Source: Luteitalea sp. (lineage in GTDB: Bacteria > Acidobacteriota > Vicinamibacteria > Vicinamibacterales > Vicinamibacteraceae). From it: a DNA stretch of 64,000 bases. This document shows positions 35,051 to 44,753 of the stretch, piece by piece. Below the pieces are notes generated by a model that saw only the letters and a program-made list of their open reading frames with translations, ran no database searches and was not told the DNA's origin. A program made the position numbers and the translations under genes. Positions within the stretch are counted from its first letter, which is position 1, and each line of letters begins with the position of its first letter. The DNA is taken from the NCBI GenBank assembly GCA_009377495.1, contig WHTZ01000011.1, positions 52,443-116,442 of the forward strand. The letters are read 5' to 3'.

Positions 35051-36304
35051 TCAGCCACGGGAGGCGACCTCGTGATAGAGCTCGAGATAGCGTGTGGCCA
35101 TAGCCTGGCTACTAAACCTGGATGACTGCGTGGCGAGCGAATGGGCGGCAAGCTGTGAGGCAAGCGACCGGTCGGCAATACCACGCCGCATCGCGCTCGC
35201 GAGTGCCCGCCAATCGCCCGCCTCCACCAGGAACCCGCCTCTTCCCTCATCCAGCACGGACGGGACGCCGCCAACCTTGGTCGCGACAACCGGTATCCCA
35301 GCCTGCATGGCCTCTAACAGCACGATTGGTAGCCCCTCGGTGAGTGATGGCAGGACAAAGAGGTCGAAGAGACGCAGATAGTTCCTGGCGTTGCTTCGGT
35401 AGCCCGGCATCAGCACACGACCATGGAGACCTAGGTCCTGAACCAAGCGCTCGAGCGTCTGGCGTTGTCTGCCTTCACCGAGGATGACGGCGACCACGTC
35501 GTCACGGTCGCGCACGATCGCTGCGACTGCACGCAGCATAACGTCGAAGGCCTTCTCATGCGAGAGGCGGCCGATCGCACCAATGACGACACGCCCTCGG
35601 CCGCAGAACTGCACGACGTCCTCGTCTGGCAGCCATGAAGGATCGGGCAGCGAGGAAGCTAGTGCGGCACGAGGGATACCGTTCTCGATTACGCGCCAGC
35701 GCGCGTCGTGAAGGCGATTTAGGCCACGCGTCGTGGCCATGCCACGGTGGACGAGCACGACGCGATCGGCACGCCGCAACACGAGACGGTCCACACGATG
35801 ATAGAGTGACATGCGATGCACTCCTCCGAGATCCGTGTACCCATGCACCGTCGCGACGAGAGGAGCCGGCCGCAGCCACTTCGGAGTCAAACCGAGCAGA
35901 ATGTTGGCCTTGTAGCCATGAGTTTGGATGATGTCGGCTCGCCATTCCCTAGCCAGCCGAACTAGGTGGAATGCGCCCAGCACGCTCGGTCCCGCTGCCA
36001 TCGGCACGAAGGCAACCGCCAGGTCACGCTCGCGCGCCGCTCGCTCCAGAGGCTTCTCTGTCTCCCGCGGCAACCGGATCGAGGCGATCAGAGATGTGTG
36101 GCCGAGCCTTCGGTGCTCAGTTGCTAGCTCGAGGAGCACCTGTTCAGCACCGTAGAGCCCGCCACTATCGATGACGTGCAACACGCGTAGCGAACGATGA
36201 GCTGCTACGGCAGATTCTGCGTTGCCTGCGAGCGCGTCCACATTCGGTACGTCATGACGCCCGGGGACACTATTGGGCAGTATTGGCTGATGCAAAAGGG
36301 ACAC
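35051..36304 (-). CDS. GT4 family glycosyltransferase
   Basis: 417 residues. LRVLHVIDSGGLYGAEQVLLEL is the GT4 N-terminus after a ~35-residue polar leader. VIGAIGRLSHEKAFDVMLRA, VLMPGYRSN and PSLTEGLPIVLLEAMQAGIPVVAT form the donor domain with its E-x7-E. The upstream methyltransferase stop is 1 base away. A start nearer to residue 37 would also fit the fold. Donor unknown. Confidence 0.88.
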   Translation of the reverse strand: MSLLHQPILPNSVPGRHDVPNVDALAGNAESAVAAHRSLRVLHVIDSGGLYGAEQVLLELATEHRRLGHTSLIASIRLPRETEKPLERAARERDLAVAFVPMAAGPSVLGAFHLVRLAREWRADIIQTHGYKANILLGLTPKWLRPAPLVATVHGYTDLGGVHRMSLYHRVDRLVLRRADRVVLVHRGMATTRGLNRLHDARWRVIENGIPRAALASSLPDPSWLPDEDVVQFCGRGRVVIGAIGRLSHEKAFDVMLRAVAAIVRDRDDVVAVILGEGRQRQTLERLVQDLGLHGRVLMPGYRSNARNYLRLFDLFVLPSLTEGLPIVLLEAMQAGIPVVATKVGGVPSVLDEGRGGFLVEAGDWRALASAMRRGIADRSLASQLAAHSLATQSSRFSSQAMATRYLELYHEVASRG

Positions 36305-36305
36305 G

Positions 36306-37082
36306 TTACTTCTGCAAGACCAAGATGCTGTACCACGCCCACCTACCTACTCGTGGTGCGACGCGCATGATGGCGTCATCCACGCGCATCAACCAACGCT
36401 GCGTTGGTGGTGCAAGTCCCGCCAGACCCGGGAGGTAACAGAGGGCCATCGCCGCTGATGCCAGCAAGAGTTGGTCGTGATGCTCGAAGCGCCTGAACCC
36501 TCGGAGCTGCTTCGAGAAGACGTCCAGGTCGAGGGGCGCCTCATCCGGTGTGCGGTACTGTGGCGTGAGACGACGATATAAGTTGATCACAGGATTCGAT
36601 GCCAGAGGCTCCGCGAACAGCGCTCGCCCGCCCGGCTTCAGAACACGGCGGAGTTCTGTGAGAGCCCGCTCCTGGTCCAGATGGTGCAGGATGGCGAAGC
36701 CCACGACCAGGTCGAAACTGTCATCCGGATAGTGCAGGTCTTCACCGCCCATTACCTCGACCGTGCAGCGGTCGAGCAGGTTGGCCGCTTCAAGGGACTT
36801 GCGCGTCTTCGCAACCGCTTCAGCCGAAATATCGAAGGCGAATACTTGAGCGCCACGGCGCGCTATCTCCTTGGTGATCCATCCGAGGCCACACCCGTAC
36901 TCCAGAATTCGCTTGCCCGCCAGATCCTCACCGAGCAAGGCCATCATCCGCTGAAAGATCGGGTAAGTGGGATGAGCGCCGTAGTGACGGGGGCCCGAGT
37001 AGCGAACCGCCCACTTCCGGTCGTGAAATAGGGCTTCCGTTCGATGCCGCTCGGCGAGGTCTGCTTGCTTTTCCTCGAGCAT
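36306..37082 (-). CDS. SAM-dependent methyltransferase
   Basis: 258 residues, Rossmann methyltransferase. EYGCGLGWITKEIARRG (about 62-78) is the SAM loop and AFDISAEAVAKTRKSL the acidic second strand; FAILHHLD is the post-II motif. It may O-methylate a sugar hydroxyl, or act on a lipid. The AsnB gene is 17 bases upstream and the GT4 is 1 base downstream. Confidence 0.86.
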   Translation of the reverse strand: MLEEKQADLAERHRTEALFHDRKWAVRYSGPRHYGAHPTYPIFQRMMALLGEDLAGKRILEYGCGLGWITKEIARRGAQVFAFDISAEAVAKTRKSLEAANLLDRCTVEVMGGEDLHYPDDSFDLVVGFAILHHLDQERALTELRRVLKPGGRALFAEPLASNPVINLYRRLTPQYRTPDEAPLDLDVFSKQLRGFRRFEHHDQLLLASAAMALCYLPGLAGLAPPTQRWLMRVDDAIMRVAPRVGRWAWYSILVLQK

Positions 37083-37099
37083 GAAGTCTCCTGGCGCTT

Positions 37100-39097
37100 C
37101 TAGACAGCAACCTTGTCCACGACGGTCTGCGGCGTCACCCGGACACCTGACACGGGGTGGCGCCGGATGAAGCGATCGTGCAGAACTTGGGTCGACAGCA
37201 TGCCCACGACCGCCATGTTGTCAGCGTTGGAGAACTGTCCGGTCGTGCCGCGCGCACGACACTTCGCAAGCAACTGGCGGGCAGCGCTTGCATTGAACAC
37301 GCCGGCATCCGCGAGCGCGCGGTCGCTGGCCACGTCATCGATCCATTCCGGCAACTCGGGCCCAACGAACGACAGGGCGTCGGGGGCGCGATACGGCTGC
37401 TTCGGTCGAGCCAGAATCTCGGCCGGTACAAGGTCGCGTGCCACGCGTTTGAGCACGTGCTTCTCGTCGAGCACGCGGAGCTTGTAGGACGGAGGCAGCG
37501 AGTCGGCTAGCGCGGCGACATGGCGGTCGAGAAACGGAAAGCGCCCCTCGACCGAGTGCGCCATGAGCATGCGGTCCCCCTGCGACGAGAGGATGTAGCC
37601 GGACAAGAGCGTGCGAACCTCGAGGTACTGATCCTGCGCGAGAGACGACCAGCGCGAGAAGTCCTCGGGCAAGTCGGCGATCAGCTCCTCGCGCAGGTTC
37701 CGTCCCGCGATGGCCTCGCGATGTTCGGCAGAAAACAAGCGTCCGAGCGCGCTCGTCGTGCGCCACCGGACGTCGTGGCCGAATCCGGGCTGGCGCCAAC
37801 CGCTGAGATGCTGGCCGAAGAACTGCTGCGTGATCGCTCGTTGCGCGACCGGCGACCGCGCGAGATAAGGATAGAGCCGTTCCAGCAGCCGCGGCCGGAG
37901 CCGCGAGCTCGGTTGCCGCGCCCAGAAGCGCCTGACCTTGGCTTCGCGAAAGAGATCGTACCCCGCAAACATCTCGTCTGCACCCTCGCCGGTCAACACG
38001 ACCTTGATACCGGCGTCGTGCACGAGCTTCGAGAGGAGATACAACGGTGCCGGCGCCGTGCGAAGCACCGGCCGCTCCGTGTGCGCGATGACGTCCGGGA
38101 AGAGGCGTGCGATGTCGCCGCGCGAGACGAGCACCTCGCGATGCTCGCTGCCAAGGTGCTGCGCCATCAATCGCTGATACGTCGTTTCGTCGTACTCCGC
38201 GTCTTCGAAACGCAGCGAGAACGTGCAGAACTTCTCGCCCTTGGCCCTGAGACCGAGCGCCGCCACGAGTGAGCTGTCCAGCCCGCCAGACAAGTAGCTG
38301 CCCACGGGCACGTCAGCACGAAGCATGCGGAGCTCGGTGGCCTTCTCGAGCGCCTCGCGGACGACCACCACCGCTTCGTCGAGCGACCCGGCAAATGCGC
38401 CCTCGCCATCCACGGGATACGCGCGCGCCATGGCCCAAGAGGTCGACACCGTTCCTCGGCGATAGACGCGCACGATACCCGGCTCGACCTCGCTGACACC
38501 CTGGAACACGCTCTGCGGTGCGAGCGGCGCCCAAAAGGTGAAGACCTGATCGAGCCCCATCGGGTCGAGCGCGCGCGGAATCGTGTGGTCGGCCGCGAAG
38601 ATCGCCTTGACCTCGCTGGCAAAGTAGAGGCGGCCCGCGTGTTGACAGACATACAGCGGGCGCACACCGAACGGATCACGCGCCAGGACAAACGTCCGAT
38701 CGCGAGTGTCCCAGAGCGCAACGGCCCATTGGCCGTTGAAGCGCTCGAACGCGCGGACGCCCCACGCCTCGTACGCGTGGACAATCACCTCGGTATCGCT
38801 GCGCGTGCGGAAACGATGTCCCAAGCTCTGGAGCTCGTCGCGTAGCTCGATGTAATTGAAGATCTCACCGTTGAAGACGACCCAGAGCGTGTCGTCTTCG
38901 TTCGAGAGCGGCTGCTGGCCGGTGGCAAGGTCGATGATGGAGAGCCGCGCGTGGCTGAGGCCGAGGTGCTCGTCGCGGTAAATACCGAACTCATCCGGAC
39001 CGCGGTGACGGAGCGCACCCGCCATCTCGAGCAGTTGCTCCGTTGAGACCGGCGGCAGGTCGTCTCGAAGCGTCACGATGCCAGCGATACCACACAT
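37100..39097 (-). CDS. asnB: Glutamine-hydrolysing asparagine synthase family protein
   Basis: 665 residues. It begins MCGIAGIVTL with the catalytic Cys2; RHRGPDEFGIY and NGEIFNYIELRDEL complete the glutaminase. YLSGGLDSSLVAALG (near residue 270) is the ATP loop and LTGEGADEMFAGYD the synthase motif. Relatives in exopolysaccharide loci are thought to amidate sugar acids rather than aspartate. The neighbouring NAD-synthase-like gene supports a two-step nitrogen transfer, but this is inference. Confidence 0.9.
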   Translation of the reverse strand: MCGIAGIVTLRDDLPPVSTEQLLEMAGALRHRGPDEFGIYRDEHLGLSHARLSIIDLATGQQPLSNEDDTLWVVFNGEIFNYIELRDELQSLGHRFRTRSDTEVIVHAYEAWGVRAFERFNGQWAVALWDTRDRTFVLARDPFGVRPLYVCQHAGRLYFASEVKAIFAADHTIPRALDPMGLDQVFTFWAPLAPQSVFQGVSEVEPGIVRVYRRGTVSTSWAMARAYPVDGEGAFAGSLDEAVVVVREALEKATELRMLRADVPVGSYLSGGLDSSLVAALGLRAKGEKFCTFSLRFEDAEYDETTYQRLMAQHLGSEHREVLVSRGDIARLFPDVIAHTERPVLRTAPAPLYLLSKLVHDAGIKVVLTGEGADEMFAGYDLFREAKVRRFWARQPSSRLRPRLLERLYPYLARSPVAQRAITQQFFGQHLSGWRQPGFGHDVRWRTTSALGRLFSAEHREAIAGRNLREELIADLPEDFSRWSSLAQDQYLEVRTLLSGYILSSQGDRMLMAHSVEGRFPFLDRHVAALADSLPPSYKLRVLDEKHVLKRVARDLVPAEILARPKQPYRAPDALSFVGPELPEWIDDVASDRALADAGVFNASAARQLLAKCRARGTTGQFSNADNMAVVGMLSTQVLHDRFIRRHPVSGVRVTPQTVVDKVAV

Positions 39098-39155
39098 CAG
39101 TAATCAGGTCTCCAAACCCGCGTCTCGGGTTCGTTGTTCGTCTCCCTCCACGTAG

Positions 39156-40160
39156 CTACTTGCCGACATGGTTTTCGACGTCTATCTCGGGAATCGCCTC
39201 GACGAGGCGCGGGCCGGCGTGGAGATAGCGCGTCGCGCGGCGCTTGTGCTCGATGTCTCGATAGACACGCGCCACCTGCTCTGCCGTGAGCCCCGTGGCT
39301 TCCGCCACGTCCTCGGCTGCAACACCGTGATTGTGCCCGTAGAGGCAGAGATCCATCTCGGCGTACGGCAATGCGAAGTAGAACTCCTCTTGTGTCTGTG
39401 GCAACGAGAACGTATCGGTCGTCGGCGTCCGGACGCGGATGGTTTCGGGCACGCCGAGATACTCGGCCAGGGCGTACACCTGCGTCTTGTAGAGGTGCGC
39501 GATGGGCTTGAGATCAGCCGCCGCGTCGCCTTGCTTGACGAAGAATCCTTGATCGTACTCGAGTCGGTTCGGTGTGCCGGCCACCACAGCATTCAGGCGG
39601 TCAGCGTGATAGTACTCCATCATCTTGCGGACGCGCTGCTTGAAGTTCGTCGCCGCCACGAGCTGCAGGTACCCAGCAGCCGACATGCGCACGTCCATCC
39701 GCTTCCCGGCCGGATCCTCAATCGTCAACTGCGACACATTGAAACGCTCCCCGGCGGCTACTGAAGGCAGCGTAATCTTCGACCGCCAGCCTTCGGCGTA
39801 CTCGGGACACGTCAGCCGGATGGCCTCGACTTGCCGCTCATAGCAGCCCGCAGCCGCCAGGACCGGCGTGATGTCCTCGACGAGATGAGCGACTCCCAAA
39901 TGAGACGCCAGTTGCTGTCCCAAGGTGGTCGACTCGGGAGACGAGTCTCGCTCAGGCAGCAACAACGCGACGACACGACTGGGGCCGAGCGCCCGCGCAC
40001 AGAGCGTCGCCACCACCGCGCTGTCGACGCCACCAGACACACCGAGCACGGCACCACGGCGACGGAAGCCGCGCACCTCGGTGCGAATCGCCTCCTCGAT
40101 CGCGGCAGAGACCGCGGCCGGATCGATGCTGAGCACGTCTCTCGAGAACATGCTGTTCAA
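39156..40160 (-). CDS. NAD-synthase-like ATP-pyrophosphatase
   Basis: 334 residues. VLGVSGGVDSAVVATL (SGGVDS 42-47) and GFFVKQGDAAADLKPIAHLYKTQVYALAEYLGVP match ammonia-dependent NAD synthase. A long middle insert (about 110-200) makes it bigger than ordinary NadE, and there is no glutaminase domain. Just before AsnB in an exopolysaccharide operon, it may be a repurposed amide ligase or simply NadE. Start ATG 40160, or 40151. Confidence 0.7.
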   Translation of the reverse strand: MNSMFSRDVLSIDPAAVSAAIEEAIRTEVRGFRRRGAVLGVSGGVDSAVVATLCARALGPSRVVALLLPERDSSPESTTLGQQLASHLGVAHLVEDITPVLAAAGCYERQVEAIRLTCPEYAEGWRSKITLPSVAAGERFNVSQLTIEDPAGKRMDVRMSAAGYLQLVAATNFKQRVRKMMEYYHADRLNAVVAGTPNRLEYDQGFFVKQGDAAADLKPIAHLYKTQVYALAEYLGVPETIRVRTPTTDTFSLPQTQEEFYFALPYAEMDLCLYGHNHGVAAEDVAEATGLTAEQVARVYRDIEHKRRATRYLHAGPRLVEAIPEIDVENHVGK

Positions 40161-40203
40161 GGCGGAGCTAAAGCCCGCCTTGGAGTTTCCACCTTCGTCT
40201 TCC

Positions 40204-40225
40204 CGCGCGGCCTGAAGGCCGCGCG
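40204..40225 (-). terminator. Hairpin after the PrsT-like gene
   Basis: CGCGCGGCC, TGAA, GGCCGCGCG: a perfect 9-base hairpin between the prsT-like stop (40251) and nadE-like start. A second 7-base repeat (40159-40181) overlaps the nadE-like start. No clear T-run follows, so termination is only possible. Confidence 0.45.
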
Positions 40226-40250
40226 CTACAAACGGATTTGGGGTACGTGG

Positions 40251-42521
40251 TCACGAGAGTGTCCGCAGCAGGGCGCGGGCGTCATCGGCACCGGCGAAGT
40301 TCGCCTCGATCTCGAGCGCCTGCTCGAGCTCGCGGCGCGCCGCGGCCGCATCACCGCTCTTAGAGTACGCCAGGCCCAGCCGATACCTGAACTCGGGCCG
40401 GTTCGGATTCCGCTTGACCGCGTCCTGGAGGGGGCCGATGGCGAGCGCGGCTTGGTCTTTCTGCAAGTACACGTAGCCGAGCGTGTCGTCGATATCCGCG
40501 ACCTCTGGCAACGTTGCCTTGGCGCTGCGCGCGAGCTGCAGCGCGATGTCGAGGTTCGCGCCTTGCTCCGCGTAGAGCCAGGCGAGATTGTTCGCCGCGA
40601 CGGCCGCCCGAGGGTCCATCTCGATAATCTGCTCGTACCGCTTCTGCGCCTCGGCTTGCTTGCCTTGTGTTTGGAGGATGATGGCCGCCATGGTGCGGGC
40701 TGCCACCTCGCGTGGCTGTCGAGCCGCCAGCGCGTCGAACTCGCGCAGGGCTTGGTCCAGCTTGCGTTGGGAGAGATAGAGCTGGCCGAGCAAGCCGTAG
40801 GCCTCGAGGTTGTCTGGATCGGCCTTGATGCAGGCACGCAACAGCTCCTCGCCCCGTGCGACATTGCGCGCCAACAGGTGTGTGCGCGCTGCCACGGTCA
40901 GCATCCGGCTGTCGGTTGGTGACTTCTCGAGACGTGCATCGACACGCGCCAGCGCGGCGTCTCGTCGATTCTCGGCCAGATCGAGCGAGGCCAAGCCTGC
41001 CGTGGCATCGATCGATGAGGCATCGAGCTGAAGCGCGTGCTCGAACGCTGCGCGCGCCGCGCGCTGGTTCTTCTGCTGCACGCGAAGGCGTCCGAGCTGC
41101 ACGTGGACCGCCGCCACCTTCGGATATGCCTTCAGGAGCATCTGTATCTCGGCGTCTGCTTCACCGAATTGGCGCTGGGCCATGTAGCCACGCGCGAGCA
41201 GCATGCGGGCCGCTGGATCCGCAGGATTGGTCGCGATCGCTTGCCTCGCAAGCTGAACGGAAGCTCCCGGGGCGCCGCGCGCGAGCTCCAACTGCGCGAG
41301 GTGCACTTGTGCGGCCGTGGCGCGCGGGTTGAGTCGCAGCACCTCGTTGAACGCTTCGACGGCCTCTTTGGTCCGGCGCTCGGCGGCGAGGATGGTGCCG
41401 AGCTGATAGCGAGCTGGAACGCTCCGCGCATCGACCTTCACCGCACGCTCCGCCAGCTCGCGCGCGTCATCGAGCTTCCCCTCCGACTTGAGGAAGCTGG
41501 CTTTCACCACGAGCGCATCCACGCTCCGTGGGCTCGCCGCCAGCGCCGCATCGATCTTCTTGTACGCCTCCTTGGCCTGCTTTTCACTATGCGCGAGGAC
41601 GGCAAGCCTGATCAGCGCTGGCGCCGCGGTAGACGGCTCCTCGCTCAGCGCGCTCAACAGCTTTCGTCCTTCGTCTCGGCGGTCGCTCCGAATGTAGTAG
41701 TCAGCCACCTGGAGGCGCGCTCCGGGGTGACCGCTCAGATCAGCGACAGCCCTGAGATGAGGCTCCGCTTGCGCGACGCGGCCCGTGCTCACATACAAGC
41801 TCGCCAGTGCCCGATGCGTGAGCTGGTTGCGCTTGTCCAGCGCCAGCGCCTGCTCGAGCGATTGCTCGGTCTCGGCCATGCGCCCGGCCGACCACAGGAA
41901 GTTGGCGAGCCCCAAATGCGCGTGTGCCGACTTCGGCTCCGCTTCGACGGCGCGCTTGAACGCCGCCTCGGCGTCGGCCAACTGGCCCTGCGCGGCATGA
42001 ACCGCGCCGAGCGACGCATACCCGCGCGCTTGCGTGGGATCGAGCTCGATCGCTTGCTCGATTTGATCAATGGCCACTTCGAAGTCCTCGAGACCCGCAA
42101 TCGCGTTGCCGAGGAGGATGTGCGCGTCGACGTGGCGAGGGTCGACCTCGAGCGCCCGGTCGGCGCGCGCCTTGGCGTCCTCGAAGCGTCCGGCCATCAG
42201 CATGAACGTTCCAACTTGCACCTGCAGCTTCGTGTCGCGTGGCAGCAGGTCTGCCGCGCGCACGTACTGGTTGACGCTCGCCTGCAGGTTCCCCACCTCC
42301 GAGTACGCCTCGGCAAGCTTGACACGTGCCTCGGCGAACTTCGCGTCCTGCTTCAGGGCGTTCTGGTACTGGATGATGGCCTCGCGATGCTTGCCCTGGG
42401 CGGCATAGTCGTTGCCGCTTTCGAGGTACGCGCGTTTGGCCTGCTCGGGGCTCGTACAACCCGCAGCGGTCAACATCGCTGCCGCGACCACCGCTAGTTG
42501 CCATCTCACGGTTCTGGGCAT
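40251..42521 (-). CDS. prsT: PrsT-like TPR lipoprotein of PEP-CTERM/exopolysaccharide systems
   Basis: 756 residues from ATG 42521. A signal sequence ends in LTAAGC, a lipobox, so the mature protein is lipid-anchored. About twenty TPR units follow (for example AIIQYQNALKQDAKFAEARV), the plan of PrsT. PrsT-like proteins accompany PEP-CTERM/exosortase loci. A second ATG at 42527 is too close to the GGAG site; 42521 is spaced better. It probably scaffolds glycan or protein assembly in the periplasm. Confidence 0.82.
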   Translation of the reverse strand: MPRTVRWQLAVVAAAMLTAAGCTSPEQAKRAYLESGNDYAAQGKHREAIIQYQNALKQDAKFAEARVKLAEAYSEVGNLQASVNQYVRAADLLPRDTKLQVQVGTFMLMAGRFEDAKARADRALEVDPRHVDAHILLGNAIAGLEDFEVAIDQIEQAIELDPTQARGYASLGAVHAAQGQLADAEAAFKRAVEAEPKSAHAHLGLANFLWSAGRMAETEQSLEQALALDKRNQLTHRALASLYVSTGRVAQAEPHLRAVADLSGHPGARLQVADYYIRSDRRDEGRKLLSALSEEPSTAAPALIRLAVLAHSEKQAKEAYKKIDAALAASPRSVDALVVKASFLKSEGKLDDARELAERAVKVDARSVPARYQLGTILAAERRTKEAVEAFNEVLRLNPRATAAQVHLAQLELARGAPGASVQLARQAIATNPADPAARMLLARGYMAQRQFGEADAEIQMLLKAYPKVAAVHVQLGRLRVQQKNQRAARAAFEHALQLDASSIDATAGLASLDLAENRRDAALARVDARLEKSPTDSRMLTVAARTHLLARNVARGEELLRACIKADPDNLEAYGLLGQLYLSQRKLDQALREFDALAARQPREVAARTMAAIILQTQGKQAEAQKRYEQIIEMDPRAAVAANNLAWLYAEQGANLDIALQLARSAKATLPEVADIDDTLGYVYLQKDQAALAIGPLQDAVKRNPNRPEFRYRLGLAYSKSGDAAAARRELEQALEIEANFAGADDARALLRTLS

Positions 42522-42549
42522 GCTCATGGTCTCCGGACTAGACAAGAGG

Positions 42550-42643
42550 CAAGGGGCGAGGGGCAAGGGCTGTCTCAGGCCTTAGGGACGCTTGATCCCT
42601 GAGACAGCCCTGGGACGCCGCCCCAAGGCACCTCGCCCCTTTG
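42550..42643. repeat. Palindromic repeat upstream of prsT
   Basis: Inner arms AGGGCTGTCTCAGG (42566-42579) and its exact complement (42598-42611), with outer near-matching CAAGGGGCGAGG-type arms at both ends. Related half-copy at 54064. It lies in the prsT leader. Confidence 0.65.
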
Positions 42644-42720
42644 TACAACGCATGAGTCGCCACTACAGAACGCACGTCACCGACGAAGGAACGAGCACAT
42701 CTGTAGCCGCTGGCTCTACT

Positions 42721-42963
42721 CTAGTCCAGTGAGGAGCGCGACGCCAGCGGGAAGCCGAAGGCGGCCTCGGCCATGGCTTCGTCCTTTGGGGGCTCTGGCG
42801 CCTCGGTCCGCGAGTGCTGCAGCACCTGTCCGGTCGCCGTGCGAATGCGCAGCGTGTAGGCAATGGGCAACCGATCGAGCAGCGGGCGCAAGGCCTGCAG
42901 CAACACCGGTGCAAAGCGGTCCTCATCGTCTGGGTTGGCGGAAGAGACGAAGTGAATGTCCAT
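42721..42963 (-). CDS. Small hypothetical protein
   Basis: 80 residues, MDIHFVSSANPDDEDRFAP then LLQALRPLLDRLPIAYTLRIR and a polar C-terminus. AGGAA lies upstream of the ATG. No family recognised. It precedes prsT on the same strand across the palindrome. A weak sigma-54-like site at 43049-43064 could serve both. Confidence 0.55.
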   Translation of the reverse strand: MDIHFVSSANPDDEDRFAPVLLQALRPLLDRLPIAYTLRIRTATGQVLQHSRTEAPEPPKDEAMAEAAFGFPLASRSSLD

Positions 42964-43048
42964 GAGCGATTCCTACGGGCCGCGGCCCGATCGTAAGCGT
43001 GGCGCGCGCAGCCTGCACGCCACGACGCCCCGGTCCAGCGGGGGAAGC

Positions 43049-43064
43049 AGCAAAATGCATTCCC
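43049..43064 (-). promoter_or_regulatory. Weak sigma-54-like site upstream of the small gene
   Basis: On the minus strand GGGAATGCATTTTGCT: perfect -12 box TTGCT and 10-base GG-GC spacing, but a poor -24 box. About 86 bases before the ATG at 42963. The rest of 42964-43257 shows no gene. Confidence 0.25.
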
Positions 43065-43257
43065 GCACGGTGACGACCAAACTGCGTAATTTGACCCACC
43101 CGAGCGCAGATAGTGCGGAGCGACGGCGACTTTTTACCACCTCATGCGACATGTTTGCGCCCCGCTTGACACGCAAGGCACTTGACGCGGTCGCGCGGCA
43201 CGACGATCATCGTGCCGTTCATGCTCGACCGTCAGGTCGGGTGTTCAAGAGGTGCTC

Positions 43258-44130
43258 GTGAAAGGCATTATTCTCGCTGGCGGATCAGGCACACGGCTGT
43301 ATCCGCTGACCCGGGTGGTTTCGAAGCAGCTCGTTCCCGTCTACAACAAGCCGATGATCTACTACCCCCTGTCCACGCTCATGCTGGCAGGGATTCGCGA
43401 GATCCTCATCATTACCACGCCCGACGATCAGGACAGCTTCAAGCGCCTGCTCGGCAACGGTGACGCCGTTGGCCTGTCGCTCAGCTATGCCGTTCAGCCG
43501 CGCCCTGACGGTTTGGCGCAGGCGTTCATCATTGGCCGCGACTTCGTTGGTTCGGACCGTGTGGCCCTGGCCCTTGGTGACAACATCTTCTATGGCCATG
43601 GCCTGCCCGAGCTGCTGCAGCGCGCCTCGGACCGCGCTCGGGGCGCGACGGTCTTCGGGTATCTCGTGCGCGACCCCGAACGCTATGGCGTCGTCGAGTT
43701 CGAGGGTGACGGCCGCGCTCTCAGCATCGAAGAGAAACCGGCGCACCCACGGTCGGCCTGGGCCGTGACCGGCCTCTACTTCTATGACAATCAGGTGCTC
43801 GACATCGCCGGCGGCCTCACGCCGTCGGCACGCGGCGAGCTCGAGATCACGGATGTGAATCGTGCCTATCTCGACCAGGGCCTCCTGGCTGTCGAGAAGC
43901 TTGGCCGCGGCTTCGCGTGGCTCGACACCGGGACGCACGAGACGCTGCTCAATGCGGCCACCTTCGTTCAGACGATCGAAGAACGGCAAGGCTTGATGAT
44001 GGCGTGCATCGAGGAAATCGCCTGGCGCATGGGTTACATCACGCGAGACGACGTGTTGCGCGTTGCGGAATCGATGAAGCACAACTCGTACGGGCAGTAT
44101 TTGATACGGCTGGCACACCAGGAGGGCTGA
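43258..44130 (+). CDS. rfbA: Glucose-1-phosphate thymidylyltransferase
   Basis: 290 residues. [17 protein letters not shown] is the nucleotidyltransferase signature, [17 protein letters not shown] and [16 protein letters not shown] are characteristic of RfbA. It makes dTDP-glucose, the first step toward dTDP-rhamnose and related sugars. AGAGG sits 5 bases before GTG 43258; the earlier GTG at 43252 is less likely. rfbC follows after 3 bases; rfbB and rfbD are not in the window. Confidence 0.95.
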   Translation: MKGIILAGGSGTRLYPLTRVVSKQLVPVYNKPMIYYPLSTLMLAGIREILIITTPDDQDSFKRLLGNGDAVGLSLSYAVQPRPDGLAQAFIIGRDFVGSDRVALALGDNIFYGHGLPELLQRASDRARGATVFGYLVRDPERYGVVEFEGDGRALSIEEKPAHPRSAWAVTGLYFYDNQVLDIAGGLTPSARGELEITDVNRAYLDQGLLAVEKLGRGFAWLDTGTHETLLNAATFVQTIEERQGLMMACIEEIAWRMGYITRDDVLRVAESMKHNSYGQYLIRLAHQEG

Positions 44131-44133
44131 TCA

Positions 44134-44667
44134 ATGCAGGTCAGTCACACCGCACTGCCCGGGGTCGTCATCATCGAGCCCACCGTCCACCGTGACGCGC
44201 GTGGCTTCTTCGTCGAGACGTATCATGCCGCCCGCTTCGCCGAGCACGGCATCGACGCGACGTTTGTACAAGACAATCACTCCCGCTCGCGCCACGGCAC
44301 GCTGCGCGGCCTGCACTGGCAACAGGAACGACCCCAGGGGAAGCTCGTGCGCGTCATCGAGGGCGAAATCTACGATGTCGCGGTTGACATTCGCCCCGAT
44401 TCGCCGACGTTCGGCCAGTGGGTGGGCGTGACGATTTCAGCCGACGACTTCCGCCAGGTCTACATCCCAGCCGGCTTTGCGCACGGATTCTGCGTGGTGA
44501 GCGACGTCGCGCAGGTCGAGTACAAGTGCACGACGTTCTATGATCCAGCCAGCGAGCGCGGCTTGATTTGGAACGATCCGGACGTCGGCATTACGTGGCC
44601 CATAGCCGCCCCCATCCTCTCGGAGCGCGACAAGCAACATCCTCGGTTGGTCGAGTTGCGTACGTGA
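44134..44667 (+). CDS. rfbC: dTDP-4-dehydrorhamnose 3,5-epimerase
   Basis: 177 residues, cupin fold. [15 protein letters not shown] contains the catalytic histidine region; [15 protein letters not shown] and [18 protein letters not shown] are family hallmarks. It converts dTDP-4-keto-6-deoxyglucose to the rhamno form. With rfbA it predicts a deoxysugar such as rhamnose in the glycan. Confidence 0.95.
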   Translation: MQVSHTALPGVVIIEPTVHRDARGFFVETYHAARFAEHGIDATFVQDNHSRSRHGTLRGLHWQQERPQGKLVRVIEGEIYDVAVDIRPDSPTFGQWVGVTISADDFRQVYIPAGFAHGFCVVSDVAQVEYKCTTFYDPASERGLIWNDPDVGITWPIAAPILSERDKQHPRLVELRT

Positions 44668-44753
44668 GGGTGGTATCGGACGGCACGGCGAGGTGAGCGC
44701 CTCTTCCGGTGTAGGAGAGGCGCCCACCTCGCTTTTGTTTGGCAGGTTCGAGC

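Noticed and set aside
41037..42497. 486-codon plus-strand open frame
   Set aside because: Antisense to the TPR lipoprotein; arises from repeat-biased composition.
43166..43194. TTGACA as a -35 box for rfbA
   Set aside because: No -10-like sequence 16-18 bases later.
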